The notes: a model not told the origin generated them from the letters alone. A DNA stretch of 64,000 nt from Actinokineospora inagensis DSM 44258 (GCF_000482865.1 NZ_AXWW01000015.1:78732-142731), one strand, 5' to 3'; counted from the stretch's first letter, positions 44,601 to 52,645 are shown. Numbers and translations: made by a program.

Positions 44601-46446
44601 GCGCGCGTCCAACAGCGTCATCCCCAAGATCAAGGGCTGGTTCGGCCGCAGGCCCGCCCCGACCACGGTCAAGATCACCGCCACCAACGACGTCCGGGTC
44701 CGCGTCTGGGAGGCCGACGCCCTCCGCGAGGGCCTGATCAGCCTGGGCGACGTCTACGCGACCACCAACCCGACCGTGCCCGGCGGCCTGGCCGTCACCC
44801 GCTCCAACGACGGCGCGATCCTGCACCCGAACACCGGCCCGGCGCCCGCGGTCGTCGCCCCGGCGGTCGGCCGGGAAGACCAGGGGCGCACGCTGCACAT
44901 CGCGCCCGGCGTCACCCAGAACGAGGTGGTCGACTTCGTGCACGGGTTGCCGATCGACACCCGCCCGCACACCTTCGTCGTGCCCAACGGGTCGACGTTC
45001 ACCGCGCAGGACATCGCGGACGGAGTGGCGGCCCGGTCCGCGCCGGGGGACGTGACCGTCAACCCGACCCAGCCGGACCCCGTTGTCCCGCCGCGGGCTC
45101 CGCGTGTCCGCGCGCCGCGGGTGCGATTCGCCCAGGCCAACCCGAACGGCGCCACCGACACGGTCACCGGGCCGTGGAGCGAGAGCGCGCACACCGGACC
45201 CGAGTCGGCAAGCACAGATCAATCCACAGTGGACAACTCCGGCGATCGGGGGTCACGGGGGACCAAGCGGTCGAGGGACGAGTTCGAGTCCGACGCCGGA
45301 CCGGTCACCCACCCCGAACCGCCGGGCACCCGGTCCAGCCAAGACGTGCTCACCCCGGCGTCCACCCAGGACTTGGCGGCCCTCACCGCCGCCGTGCCGC
45401 CCGGGAGCCGGTTCACCGACCCCAGTGGCTGGGTCGACCTGATCAACGGGGATCGCACCGTGCCCGGTCGGGACGTCAACTGCGTGGACGCGGCGGTGGC
45501 CTTCCACTCGACCTACCACGGTGAACCGCGGGTCGCCGGGATCGGCATGCCGGGGCAGGCGCCCCGCGGCGCGGTGAGCCGGGCCGCCGAGTGGACCTCG
45601 TACGCGCCGGAGTTCGTCGGCATCGGCCCGGACGCGTTCGCCGAGGTGATCGACCGCGTCACCCGGGCCGGGCACGGAGCCGACGCGTTGCTGATCGCCT
45701 TCGGCGCCAACAGCGGTCGCGGGCACGCCTGGAACGTGGTCAACCACAACGGGCAGGTCCTGCTGGTCGATCCACAACAGGGGACCGTCGTGCCCGCGAG
45801 CCCCGACGCCATCCCGGGGGTGGGGCGGGTGCACGCGATCCCGCTCGACGCGAACAACCAGTTCATCCGCGGCAACCAGGTCCCCGGCCTACCCAGCGGT
45901 CTGCCCACCGGGATCGCCGCCGGTCACGCCGCGACCGCCGCCTCGGACACGCCGAACTGGTCCGCGCACATCGACGACGTCGGCCACGAACTCGACACGC
46001 TCCTGGACGTGGTGGACGACTCGCCGGTGGCGCGCGCCCAGGCCGAGGCGCTGTCGCTGCACCTGCGGGACACCGACATCCAGCGCATGCGGTCGCTGTC
46101 GGAGCGGAGCGAGATCATCACGTTACGCGGGTCGACCGACCGGCTGGTCCCGTTCCGCGACGGCTACCTGCTCGAGTCGGACGGGCCGGTCGACCCCGGA
46201 TTCGTCGCCGAGCTGGCGGCCGCGATCCTGCGCAAGCGGATCATCGCCCTGGTCATCGGGCCCGACGCGGAACTCCCGGACGTGCTGGAGTTCCCGCCAC
46301 GCGGCCGCCCGCTGCCGATCGACGAGTCCGACCTGGTCACCGACAGTGATATCGAGGACGATCTCGGCATCGACCCGAACGGAGACGACGACCAGAACAG
46401 CGGTGACCACGACCCGGTGCCGGTGGGCTCCGGGAAGGGTGACTGA
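35662..46446 (+). CDS. Giant (3594 aa) ESX effector with two papain-fold/glutamine-deamidase-like domains
   Basis: Residues 1-110 form a WXG100-like helical head. Two hydrophobic blocks (about 110-190) and Gly-rich segments follow. About 340-745 is a Thr/Ser/Pro linker. Domain 1 (about 800-930) has VNCVNAAVAF (Cys825), GHAWNVVNHNG (His900) and VDAQDG (Asp915). A coiled-coil region covers about 960-1430. Some 1750 residues that I cannot assign follow. Domain 2 (about 3240-3400) has VNCVDAAVAF (Cys3274), GHAWNVVNHNG (His3355) and VDPQQG (Asp3370). Both domains match the Tox-PL/toxin-glutamine-deamidase type, so this is probably a polymorphic toxin exported by the adjacent ESX system. The tail is acidic. 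No obvious immunity gene is adjacent except perhaps the minus-strand gene at 46454. Confidence 0.85.
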   Translation: MAMTVPDEVRGLFLVLTGDEWPDANEDKLRALADAWDRAADRLSGELAPELRTAVNAIRSTFRGAAELAFANRMAPFVEGGDNYIAVADQQFKVLAKFLRDLALEVEYTKLVSILSIIALIAEIAWAIANAFFTAGASMAWLAARMAIVRFLLKSLLGRLLLKVIQAEVIGIAFQLIIDIAAQLIQFAMGTRHEWNTQYTASAAAVGALGGALTLPLAGIGHVISHLTTHGLDSWLGKVAKNKFDWHHAIPENVVEIGVEAFHETLTEALYKYATEGEFVMNPFSATSGAISGVGGVVGAAIGNSVATSLGVVKPPAHTPQSKPTTQIDGTRGPAPTPPPTTTTTTTTTTPIPTPPVVDQVTGPNGIPTPTSSTTIPTHTPTTTTTSATTTTSATTTTSTGTTSTGTSSTSTTTSTTPSTHSTTTTSTSATTPSTTTPSTSTPSTTTPSTTTPSTTTPSTSTTSTSHSTVLPSSTNTHTPGQSGPVTTTTQSSTTSTSSTSQSTPGQSSTTGAQSTTSRPTPSTTSTGTNTTSTTSTTTSSTHTTPTGTSSNPATSATTTSSTANSTTSSTTASSSTTSSTSTSSTTTNSNSTNSNTGSQTATTKSPATQAQTSTTQTSTTQSGTTQSSSTQSSSTQSSTTQSGSTQSNTTQSNTTQSNTTQSNAGQAKTTETTTGQGKQNPSTTVASTTAPKSPTSTPNPVTATATAGQSQTAKTPAAPTESARPTTTTRPTTTTGSTKVTRPQESTKVSKPATTSTTEAPNQVAKPVKPQQATATATVGVTPAKRPRREGPAVPPKAKKTGERFTDFRRWVGGINNAKGTVNCVNAAVAFHETWRGNPSSAGPDRAGTAHASERTGYAPQFLGEGRRAVNEVVKRVRAGGHGSDAIVFTTPPGAKDGHAWNVVNHNGEVFHVDAQDGTWSTDIPPSGKVWAIVQDPQGSFIDGTTVDNYGSTGPQAIGDSFGVRPPNNIVAVAQQGVRDAQGHVDTAADQVRRAELSQRSARAQEFAAEESNRQAQAAVVPANTAAAPVMQQLNHVRNQINTAIGTLTNQINAEGLLQNQVDTADDAEADARDDVRDAQQVLDNAAPDDVANARRARDGRQAALDTLVTNHGPLRLQLQTATQTRQATQVTIANLRVQEGAAHAAARGPHASATRALTNANTANTQLQNATQAATDTATQVQTARTQRQNAATEHATVTRLAQEIQHHSGLETAAHNTAVLSNAAATNEENRATGLEQQVQQLDRQIGTLQDQVNTNTLEVARQRREVAEARAELARQHAASQAAGQGTSQAGANQAAATPAPQTTPAITQQEAAITRLEQQITQDQAQIVTLTGQRNTTNGQAGTARTQATRLRTQADLDQQAADAAADEVNNRHTELTTALGRAQQAAQNATAAAQTAATRARDTATAATAVKNAAKQGNVERGLTMLGDGPFADRIVVEELGDTTGVVNSVAGLFGDHPGVANQAGRTAATAVERHLTEIINHGHEITVDLPNGNQARVLLTGRPKRPEDTRGSSTVNAVPNAHPDIVKTTRDDQHNPVTVTGSSSLPIRIPLISLAPIVDTVPFLRPNASVGFTARRNQGETSNNSSRPGVRTGDRPWVNADIEIVATRIGNPNPATSTVHAGMRVPAVVPAVANAQPLPVNGRDQLTSDATHVPVPFTDAVNTALGGQHRGDVTDLLKSQQVRRMANNGQVNTTIGGTGVNVTATGAPQVTLVGPSNRVDEQRTAHVPSSVVTKGSDVTAGLGMAAGMDTGTLQWFVGLFSDFSSSRNGGYNRGNESAVERNATQAELVYRITRPLQVTVAGQPPTNGTITELVTVPVDVARNLNLDIPQQLDPTAVQPRPPGNQPYMIGTDDITAVPGKAQVLTFINTGLDATGQAAVNEKFDTDPKTVTAIFNAMHGGEEVTWVEGGQLHKLDIYVKIRPPANTFASGQAKATVQDHVTSQRRRTDQIGRTARLGVGGEVRPTFGDRPPASEHPKGGATTSTALPRVVVSGTYERTRASAVGTNGRDGRITAYGGEYRGFDGDMEVVVVHRQTPVPNWFRRVFLGGRMTFGTASPDRLNEPTSAAIDTARTMNTNPVNTPQLRKQTVPAAVTVSAPVDKLAWSDRPPAPSTMNAGLYVGTAPAMAHGTVVVDPELFGEFAGVEHVRVTPNSTEAVNIALAKSVRQIPPPGAPGRPPAPERTSPGMLSGTWPSWGTRTVTESNRGGVNQRQFSYKLSTLTKPGTTAGDAIRGFVSQAGRRGLAVLGLNGEQGGPHKLYEPGRLTDMNGSISAAATYSSPRVVDVRKDGQLQRRQDGDLVVNNNKQRQFGVEAELAVDVLPRRLTKFGNRVRLAFGGNRRGGRANIDELTPGGRQLYNYKGPTVWLTMDVRYNYTGNLNIRNSVKTSTADPVSVFVDEPDGILVQLPARTAAEMFTANGLPVPPEIQAVLPPAPAPAPPATTQTLLSDPANPAYNNYVSHGTTTVFNSRLHGINPLQDARTRLTTIGVTGKWQADVIERITELLSSPRGHLSLKDVLSDTGVISIPNNDPFYADVVDVRIVATPTQAAPAHAARPAPQNTPLTPNSQTTYSYINTVDSVQKTKSHAYAAGIQNDLIIREAAPRVTQPDGSVVVQPGSTAGNLGALLGVGKQVSESETLPGSTQLKPMRLLTFDQLDRSTHDVTYSLEISRIRTPMPAPDALTLTAIRHFNRDEIATAPVHAYGSVDLVAPKPRSSPPMNAPVAPTFDVLTTNPLNLPAADPNRVNQRVLDPDGMWHIESLGSSTARAIRDAAYAQASAAPVAVGNNVPQGNFVNARNNPSTYTSKGTTSEYAVHTLTTGTGLHNGGWSMFTGDSYSTKGIVGAKHTFHDDLLDVSVQGRFVPGSFTLVPLNNPGKVDHGRETEDITLTGSSRTVTWSRGATAAGLGGGTARHPSDTLTPGPVNLQTTPTMGAESATGVPEAQTNAVFDLTVVAQGGRSYLFDANAEFYVQTTPRASNSVIPKIKGWFGRRPAPTTVKITATNDVRVRVWEADALREGLISLGDVYATTNPTVPGGLAVTRSNDGAILHPNTGPAPAVVAPAVGREDQGRTLHIAPGVTQNEVVDFVHGLPIDTRPHTFVVPNGSTFTAQDIADGVAARSAPGDVTVNPTQPDPVVPPRAPRVRAPRVRFAQANPNGATDTVTGPWSESAHTGPESASTDQSTVDNSGDRGSRGTKRSRDEFESDAGPVTHPEPPGTRSSQDVLTPASTQDLAALTAAVPPGSRFTDPSGWVDLINGDRTVPGRDVNCVDAAVAFHSTYHGEPRVAGIGMPGQAPRGAVSRAAEWTSYAPEFVGIGPDAFAEVIDRVTRAGHGADALLIAFGANSGRGHAWNVVNHNGQVLLVDPQQGTVVPASPDAIPGVGRVHAIPLDANNQFIRGNQVPGLPSGLPTGIAAGHAATAASDTPNWSAHIDDVGHELDTLLDVVDDSPVARAQAEALSLHLRDTDIQRMRSLSERSEIITLRGSTDRLVPFRDGYLLESDGPVDPGFVAELAAAILRKRIIALVIGPDAELPDVLEFPPRGRPLPIDESDLVTDSDIEDDLGIDPNGDDDQNSGDHDPVPVGSGKGD
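36661..37910 (+). repeat. Thr/Ser/Pro low-complexity tract in the giant effector
   Basis: About 1.2 kb encodes almost only Thr, Ser, Pro and some Gln and Asn. Short DNA repeats are visible: CCGTCCACCACCACG-type units (about 36950-37045), AACACCACCCAGTCG units (about 37605-37655) and ACCACAACCACGTCC units (about 36808-36860). It is a flexible, possibly glycosylated spacer between the membrane-associated head and the first enzymatic domain. Copy number could vary in frame. Confidence 0.85.
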
Positions 46447-46453
46447 TCGCTGG

Positions 46454-46891
46454 TCAGGCCGCCCAGGTGACGGCGGGGGAGCGGAACTCGTCCACCAGGC
46501 CGTCCAAGCCGGTCGGCTCGCGCAGCAGTGGGGGCTCGGTCACGCCCACGGTCAGGCCGCGCTGGAGGGCGTTGACGAACCGGGCGACCGCACCGGCGGT
46601 CGGCGTCGCCGCGCCGCCCAGGTAGCACAGCACGATGAGGTCCTCGCCCGAGTACGTCTCGATCGCGGCCGCCCAGCCGGACCGCTCGTCCCAGAGCAGG
46701 GCGACGTCACGGCCGGGGTGGCTGGGCAGGGTCACGTCGAGGGCGAGGTAGGCCGACACCGGGGTGTCCAGGTCGACGGTGACCGACTCCAAGCCCACGC
46801 CGACCTGCGCCGCCACCCCGTGCAGGTACTCCCGCAGGGCGCGGTGGGCCGGGTGCTGGTAGCCGAGGGACAACTCGAGGACCGCGGTCAC
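46454..46891 (-). CDS. DUF6292-like small protein
   Basis: A 145-aa protein from GTG 46891, with GAAAGG upstream. The pattern HPAHRALREYLHGVAAQVGVGLESVTVDLDTPVSAYLALD, then GRDVALLWDERSGWAAAIETYSGEDLIVLCYLGG, matches, from memory, an actinobacterial family of unknown function (DUF6292). It is acidic and soluble. It is convergent with the giant effector, with 7 bp between stops, and divergent from the catalase. Position invites the idea of an immunity protein, but it is on the opposite strand and the family is found elsewhere without toxins. Confidence 0.65.
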   Translation of the reverse strand: MTAVLELSLGYQHPAHRALREYLHGVAAQVGVGLESVTVDLDTPVSAYLALDVTLPSHPGRDVALLWDERSGWAAAIETYSGEDLIVLCYLGGAATPTAGAVARFVNALQRGLTVGVTEPPLLREPTGLDGLVDEFRSPAVTWAA

Positions 46892-47080
46892 GGTGGAACC
46901 CTTTCTCGGATTGGTGGTGCGCCCTCCTAGTGCCCCGTTTCCCGCAGGCCTAAGCCGACCAGGGCACGGATCACCCGGTCCGGGTGACCGGCAACACCTG
47001 CTGTGACCGGTTGACCCGCCGATCGTGTCGTTTCCACCAGCCCGGCGGCGGGGTAGCCGCCAGCGACGAAGGGACCAGCG

Positions 47081-48700
47081 ATGACCAGTGAGCACGTGCT
47101 GACCGATCGGCAGGGCCACCCCGTCCACGACAACCAGAACCAGCGCACGATCGGCCCGCGCGGCCCGGCGACGCTGGAGAACTACCAGTTCCTGGAGAAG
47201 ATCGCGCACTTCGACCGGGAGCGGATCCCGGAGCGGGTGGTGCACGCCAGGGGCGCGACCGCGTTCGGCTACTTCGAGACCTACGGCACCTGGGGCGACC
47301 AGCCGGTGGAGGGGTTCACCCGGGCCAAGCTGTTCTCCGGTCCGGGCAAGCGGACCCCGGTGGCGGTGCGGTTCTCCACGGTGATCGGCGGCCGCGACTC
47401 GTCCGAGGTGGCCAGGGACCCGCGCGGGTTCGCGGTGAAGTTCTACACCGAGGACGGCAACTGGGACCTGGTCGGCAACAACCTGGCGGTGTTCTTCATC
47501 CGGGACGCGATCAAGTTCCCCGACGTGATCCACGCGCTCAAACCGGACCCGGTGACCTTCCGGCAGCAGCCGAACCGGATCTTCGACTTCATGTCGCAGA
47601 CCCCGGAGTCGATGCACATGCTGGTGAACCTGTTCAGCCCGCGCGGTATCCCGGCCGACTACCGGCACATGCAGGGCTTCGGCGTGAACACCTACAAGTG
47701 GGTCGCCGCGGACGCGACCACGCACCTGGTCAAGTACCACTGGTACCCGAAGGTCGGGGTGGCCAGCATGACCGCGGCCGACGCCGCCGCGGTGCAGGCC
47801 GACGACCTCGGGCACGCGACGCGGGACCTGCGGGAGGCCATCGAGCGCGGCGAGTACCCGGAGTGGGAGCTGCGGGTGCAGTTGATGAGCGACGACGAGC
47901 ACCCGGAGCTGGACTTCGACCCGCTCGACGACACGAAGGTCTGGCCGGAGCACGAGTTCCCGCCGCAGCCGGTGGGGCGGATCCTGCTCAACCGCGCCGT
48001 CGAGGACACCTTCACCGAGAACGAGCAGATCGCTTTCGGCACCGGGGTGCTGGTCGACGGCCTCGACTTCTCCGACGACAAGATGCTCGTCGGCCGCACG
48101 TTCTCCTACAGCGACACCCAGCGCCACCGGGTCGGCCCCAACTACCTGCAGCTCCCGGTCAACCAGCCCAAGACGGCCGTGCGCACCAACCAGCGCGACG
48201 GGGCGATGGCGTACTCCACCGACGTTGATGGCGGGAACCCGCACGTCAACTACGAACCATCGATCACCGGTGGCCTCCCCGAGGCCCGGCCGCCCGCGCC
48301 CGACGAGCGGGGCCCGTTCATCGAGGGCCGACTGACCCGTCGCCGCATTCCGCGGACGAATGACTACGCGCAGGCAGGTCAGCGTTACCTGTTGATGGAG
48401 CAATGGGAACGCGACGACCTGGTCGACAATTTGTCGGTACAGCTCGCGGAATGTGACCGGCCCATTCAGGAACGCATGGTGTGGCATTTCCTGCTGGTGG
48501 AGGACGAGCTCGGCACCAGGGTCGGTGAACGCCTCGGAATCAGTCCCGGCGATGTGTCCCGGTTGCCGCCGCTGGCAACGCAAACACTCGGCCCGGCCGA
48601 GCAGAAGCGCCTCGCCGCCCTCGGTTCCAACGGTCCCCGACCGACCGATCGCCTCACGATGACCCACTGCGTACCCAACGACCACGCAAAACGCGTCTGA
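47081..48700 (+). CDS. katA: Monofunctional heme catalase
   Basis: A 539-aa protein; ATG 47081 follows GAAGGGA. It has the active-site motif [16 protein letters not shown] (His55), the Asn motif [17 protein letters not shown], and the heme-ligand motif [16 protein letters not shown] (Tyr343). Length fits small-subunit clade 3 catalases with a slightly extended tail. It breaks hydrogen peroxide into water and oxygen in the cytoplasm. The 190-bp region before it is shared with the divergent DUF6292-like gene and holds its promoter. No adjacent Fur/CatR-type regulator is present. Confidence 0.97.
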   Translation: MTSEHVLTDRQGHPVHDNQNQRTIGPRGPATLENYQFLEKIAHFDRERIPERVVHARGATAFGYFETYGTWGDQPVEGFTRAKLFSGPGKRTPVAVRFSTVIGGRDSSEVARDPRGFAVKFYTEDGNWDLVGNNLAVFFIRDAIKFPDVIHALKPDPVTFRQQPNRIFDFMSQTPESMHMLVNLFSPRGIPADYRHMQGFGVNTYKWVAADATTHLVKYHWYPKVGVASMTAADAAAVQADDLGHATRDLREAIERGEYPEWELRVQLMSDDEHPELDFDPLDDTKVWPEHEFPPQPVGRILLNRAVEDTFTENEQIAFGTGVLVDGLDFSDDKMLVGRTFSYSDTQRHRVGPNYLQLPVNQPKTAVRTNQRDGAMAYSTDVDGGNPHVNYEPSITGGLPEARPPAPDERGPFIEGRLTRRRIPRTNDYAQAGQRYLLMEQWERDDLVDNLSVQLAECDRPIQERMVWHFLLVEDELGTRVGERLGISPGDVSRLPPLATQTLGPAEQKRLAALGSNGPRPTDRLTMTHCVPNDHAKRV

Positions 48701-48956
48701 ACCCATCCCCGACCACCCGACGACTGAGCCGACAGTGGTCCGCGCCGATAGCGCGGTGTCCCTCAATGCCCCCCTCGGCCGATATGCCCGACCCGCCCCC
48801 GCGGGGGTCGACCCACCCGTCCCGCCGGTTGCCTGTGACAGCCACCCGCCTGGCTAGGATCCTTCGCGAACAACTCCCGCGTTGAGCAGCCAGCGCCGGA
48901 CCGGGTGTGAGCCGGGGCCCCCGTGGCCCCGCAGTCGGAGCTGGAGGGCAGGCGGC

Positions 48957-49697
48957 GTGGCTGTGGGCAAGGAGTCGGAGGACCTGGGCGTCCTGGCGAG
49001 CCAGTTGGTGCGGTTGACCGAGGACCTGCTCGCCGCGGGCAGCCTGGTCGACGTGCTGGAGCGGGTGGTGCAGACCACCAAGGACGTGGTGGGTCCGGTC
49101 GACCTGGTGAGCGTGACGCTCCGCTCACCCGATGGCAGTTTTCACACTCCCGTGCTCACCGACCTGGTGGCTGCGGACCTGGACCTGTTGCAGTACGAGT
49201 TCGGCGAGGGCTGCTGCGTGGAGTGCGCCCGCCCGGACGGTCCCGCCGCCGCGCACAGCTCCGACCTGGGCACCGACACCAGGTGGCCGCGGTTCGGCCC
49301 CGCAGCCGCCGAGCGCGGGTTCCACTCGCTGGCCTCGGTCGCGCTGCTGCCGGAGGTCCGCGCGCCGCGGTTGTCCGGCGCGCTCAACGCGTACTCGCGC
49401 GAGCGCGGCGGGTTCGACCCGTCCGATCGGGACGCGCTGATGCTGCTGGCCACGCACGCCTCGCTGGCCCTCGCCGCGAGCGAGGGCGTCACCAGGGAGC
49501 AGTTGCGGATCGAGCAGTTGCGCGCCGCGCTGGACACCAGGGACGTCATCGGCCAGGCCAAGGGCATCCTGATGGCCCGCCGCGGCATCGACGCCGACGA
49601 GGCGTTCGACACGCTGCGCCGGACGTCGCAGAACATCAACGTCAAGCTGCGCGACCTGGCAAAGACGCTGGTCAACCGGCACCACCTGCTGGACTGA
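48957..49697 (+). CDS. GAF-ANTAR regulator
   Basis: A 246-aa protein. GTG 48957 is chosen because GGAGGG lies 9 nt upstream. Residues about 20-165 form a GAF domain (VDVLERVVQTTKDVVGPVDLVSVTLRSPDG ... RGFHSLASVALLPEVRAPRLSGALNAYSRERGGFD). The C-terminus is an ANTAR RNA-binding domain (LRAALDTRDVIGQAKGILMARRGIDADEAFDTLRRTSQNINVKLRDLAKTL). ANTAR proteins bind paired hairpins in transcripts and prevent termination. The GAF domain has CCVEC, so redox or ligand control is possible. A strong hairpin follows the gene. Confidence 0.93.
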   Translation: MAVGKESEDLGVLASQLVRLTEDLLAAGSLVDVLERVVQTTKDVVGPVDLVSVTLRSPDGSFHTPVLTDLVAADLDLLQYEFGEGCCVECARPDGPAAAHSSDLGTDTRWPRFGPAAAERGFHSLASVALLPEVRAPRLSGALNAYSRERGGFDPSDRDALMLLATHASLALAASEGVTREQLRIEQLRAALDTRDVIGQAKGILMARRGIDADEAFDTLRRTSQNINVKLRDLAKTLVNRHHLLD

Positions 49698-49716
49698 GGG
49701 CCCGCGCGGCCGATGG

Positions 49717-49750
49717 GACCGTCCGCCGGGCCGCGGCCCGACGGACGGTC
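49717..49750 (+). terminator. Hairpin terminator after the GAF-ANTAR gene
   Basis: Arms at 49717-49731 and 49736-49750 pair over 15 bp with one mismatch around a CGCG loop. It starts 20 nt after the stop codon and is followed by TTACATT. Confidence 0.75.
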
Positions 49751-50160
49751 TTACATTGAGCCCCCGTGCTGCTGCTTAACACGCGAGGCTCAAGACCAGC
49801 GGGCCAACGCGCGCACGAGGACGCCCCAGACATACCCAGTCGCTGATCTTCCACACCACGGGTTCACCCCCGTCCGTGTGACGCGGGCGACACGGACGTT
49901 GGTAAAGTTTCGACAAAGGGTTGTCAAGTGATCGATAAAGTATAATTCGATGGTCGTGTTGATAAATTTTCCTGCATATTTGCCTCGATATGGTGGCGCG
50001 CTATGGGAAATGCCATTTCGGCACACTGGCAACTGTGAAGTTCCGGCGAATCGCCCACCGGCGGTGTGGGCTGGGCTGATTTCATTGACGACGTTATTGA
50101 TGGCCCATACATTGACCGTCCGAGTTCTTCGGTATTCCCTGCATGCCTGAGGAGTTTGGC
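49751..50160 (+). promoter_or_regulatory. A/T-rich upstream region of the M4 protease
   Basis: This 410-bp gene-free stretch is much more A/T-rich than the rest of the window, mainly from 49880 to 50145. A good -10, TATAAT (49941-49946), is present, and TTGTCA (49921-49926) could be a -35, although the 14-bp spacing is short. The untranslated leader would be about 210 nt. No open frame looks coding. TGAGGAG (50148-50154) is the ribosome-binding site for TTG 50161. Confidence 0.45.
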
Positions 50161-52497
50161 TTGAAACGCACCATTGTCGCCCTGGTTGCCGCGGGCGCGG
50201 CCACCACGGCGGTCTACGCGGTGACCTCCACCGCGACCGCGGCCCCGGCCGCGCCCCAAGCGCCCGCTGCCGCACAGACCCCGGTGGCCCTCGCGGTCGC
50301 CGCCGCCGACAAGGCCGCGGCCTCCGGTCTGGACGCCCTGGCCAAGGGTCCGGACGAGCAGTTCACCCGTCGCCAGGTCTACACCGGCGGCATCCCGGGT
50401 CGTAAGGACCTGTTCTACGTGTCCTACGACCGCACCTACAAGGGCCTGCCGGTCGTCGGCGGCGACGCCGTCGTCGCCACCGACGCGGCGGGCAACACCC
50501 TGGACACCGTGGCCGCCCACCAGGGCGCCATCGCCGTGTCCACCAGCCCGAAGCTCTCCGCGGCCCAGGCCGAGAAGGTCGCCCGCGGCGAGCTGTCCTC
50601 CGTGGACAAGGTCCTGTCCAACGACCTGAAGGTCTACGCGGCGGGCAAGGGCACGCTGGTCTACGAGACCGTCGTGACCGGTGTGCGCAAGGGCATCCCC
50701 AGCCACCTGCACGTCTACACCGACGCCCAGACCGGCGCCGTCGTCGACACCACCGACGACGTCCGCGCGGGCACCGGCCAGTCGCAGTGGAACGGCCCGA
50801 ACCCGCTGAACATCGACACGAGCAACCACCAGACGGTCGACTCGACCCGTCCGGGTCTGAGCTGCGTCGACCTCTCGACCAAGCAGCCGTTCACCAAGTC
50901 GAACGACAGCTTCGGCACCGGCAACGCCTCCTCCAAGGAGACCGGCTGCGTCGACGTGCTGTGGTCCACCCAGCACGAGTGGGACATGCTCAAGAACTGG
51001 CTGGGCCGCAGCGGCATCGACGGCAACGGCCGCGGTGTCCAGGTCCAGGTCGGCCTGGCCGACATCAACGCCTACTGGACCGGTGACCACATCGAGGTCG
51101 GCCATAACCAGGCCAACCAGTGGATCGCCTCCATGGACGTCGTCGGCCACGAGCACGGCCACGCGATCGACCAGTACACCCCGGGTGGCGCGGGCACCGA
51201 GGCGGGCCTGGGCGAGGGCACCGGTGACATCTTCGGCGCGCTGACCGAGGCGTACACCAACGAGCCCGCCCCCTACGACACCCCGGACTACACCGTGGGT
51301 GAGTCGGTGAACCTGGTCGGCCAGGGCCCGATCCGCAACATGAAGAACCCGTCGCAGGTCAACAACGACCCGAACTGCTACTCCTCCAAGATCCCCAGCA
51401 CCGAGGTGCACGCCGCCGCGGGCCCGCTGAACCACTGGTTCTACCTGCTGGCCGAGGGCTCGGCGTCGGGTAGCCCGACCTGCAACAGCTCCACCGTGTC
51501 CGGCATCGGCATCCAGGCCGCGGGCCGCGTGTTCTACAACGCCATGCTGCTCAAGACCTCCGGCATGAGCTACTACAAGTACCGCACCGCGACGCTGACC
51601 GCGGCGAAGAACCTGGACCCGACCTGCGCGCAGTACAACGCCACCAAGGCCGCTTGGGCCGCGGTCAGCGTTCCGGCGCAGTCCGGTGAGCCCACCTGCA
51701 CCAGCCAGCCGGGCAACGACTTCTCGCTGTCGCTGAACCCGTCGTCGGCCACCGTGCAGAAGGGGTCGTCCGCGACGACCACCGTGTCGACGCAGACCAC
51801 CTCGGGCAGCGCCCAGACCGTCGCGCTGACCGCGACCGGCCAGCCCTCGGGCGTGACCGTCGCGTTCAACCCGGCCTCGGTGCAGTCCGGCTCGTCCTCG
51901 ACCGCGACCATCACCGTCGGCGCCAACGTCGCCAACGGCACCTACCCGATCACGGTCAAGGGCGCGGGCACCGCGACGCACACCGTGACCTACAACCTGA
52001 CCGTCAGCGGTGGGCAACCGCCCACCAACGACTTCTCGCTGTCGCTGAACCCGGCCTCGGGCAACTCGGCCGCGGGCGGCACGGTCAGCAGCACCGTCAG
52101 CACCGCCACCACCACTGGCTCCGCCCAGACGGTGGCCCTGAGCGCCTCCGGCCTGCCCTCGGGCGTGACCGCGACGTTCAGCCCCACCTCGGTCCAGTCC
52201 GGTAGCTCGTCGAGCCTCACCCTGTCGGTCGGCGCCAGCGCCGCCGCGGGTACCTACTCGATCACCGTGACCGGCACCGGCTCGGCCGCCCACTCGGCGA
52301 CCTTCACCCTCACCGTGACCGGCGGCAACCCCGGCGGCTGCGGCAGCGTGACGGCGTGGTCCTCGTCCCAGGCCTACGTGCCGGGCGATGAGGTCTCGTA
52401 CAACTCGCACAAGTGGAAGTCCACTTGGTACTCCACTGGTGCCGAGCCGGGTGCGCCTGGTTCGTGGGCTGTGTGGCAGGACGAGGGCGCTTGCTGA
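50161..52497 (+). CDS. Secreted M4 (thermolysin-type) metalloprotease with chitin-binding tail
   Basis: A 778-aa protein. TTG 50161 is used because TGAGGAG lies 6 nt upstream and a signal peptide follows ([20 protein letters not shown], cleaved near TATAAPA). A FTP/PepSY-type propeptide (about 50-200) precedes the M4 domain with HEHGHAID (His330, Glu331, His334) and Glu352 in [10 protein letters not shown]. Two similar beta domains of about 95 residues follow, each opening NDFSLSLNP. The end is a CBM5/12 chitin-binding module ([25 protein letters not shown]). It should be exported and work on protein in chitin-rich material such as fungal walls or arthropod remains. Confidence 0.93.
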   Translation: MKRTIVALVAAGAATTAVYAVTSTATAAPAAPQAPAAAQTPVALAVAAADKAAASGLDALAKGPDEQFTRRQVYTGGIPGRKDLFYVSYDRTYKGLPVVGGDAVVATDAAGNTLDTVAAHQGAIAVSTSPKLSAAQAEKVARGELSSVDKVLSNDLKVYAAGKGTLVYETVVTGVRKGIPSHLHVYTDAQTGAVVDTTDDVRAGTGQSQWNGPNPLNIDTSNHQTVDSTRPGLSCVDLSTKQPFTKSNDSFGTGNASSKETGCVDVLWSTQHEWDMLKNWLGRSGIDGNGRGVQVQVGLADINAYWTGDHIEVGHNQANQWIASMDVVGHEHGHAIDQYTPGGAGTEAGLGEGTGDIFGALTEAYTNEPAPYDTPDYTVGESVNLVGQGPIRNMKNPSQVNNDPNCYSSKIPSTEVHAAAGPLNHWFYLLAEGSASGSPTCNSSTVSGIGIQAAGRVFYNAMLLKTSGMSYYKYRTATLTAAKNLDPTCAQYNATKAAWAAVSVPAQSGEPTCTSQPGNDFSLSLNPSSATVQKGSSATTTVSTQTTSGSAQTVALTATGQPSGVTVAFNPASVQSGSSSTATITVGANVANGTYPITVKGAGTATHTVTYNLTVSGGQPPTNDFSLSLNPASGNSAAGGTVSSTVSTATTTGSAQTVALSASGLPSGVTATFSPTSVQSGSSSSLTLSVGASAAAGTYSITVTGTGSAAHSATFTLTVTGGNPGGCGSVTAWSSSQAYVPGDEVSYNSHKWKSTWYSTGAEPGAPGSWAVWQDEGAC

Positions 52498-52518
52498 GTT
52501 GAGTTGATCGCACTTCAG

Positions 52519-52547
52519 GACCCCGCGGCTGTTGTGGCCGCGGGGTC
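52519..52547 (+). terminator. Hairpin terminator after the M4 protease
   Basis: Perfect 11-bp arms (52519-52529 and 52537-52547) around a 7-nt loop, TGTTGTG, beginning 22 nt after the stop. TTGG follows. Confidence 0.85.
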
Positions 52548-52645
52548 TTGGCGTGTGGGGGTTACTGGGCCTCGGGTGCGCCTCGGGGTTCGGCCTGGTC
52601 GCCTTCGGCGACGCCGGCCTGGGGCGCCGGATTTTTCGGGCTGTG

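Noticed and set aside
40944-45524. Plus-strand frame of 1526 codons inside the giant effector
   Set aside because: It is an alternative frame, extremely rich in Arg, Pro and Gly, within the real 3594-aa gene, which carries conserved domains.
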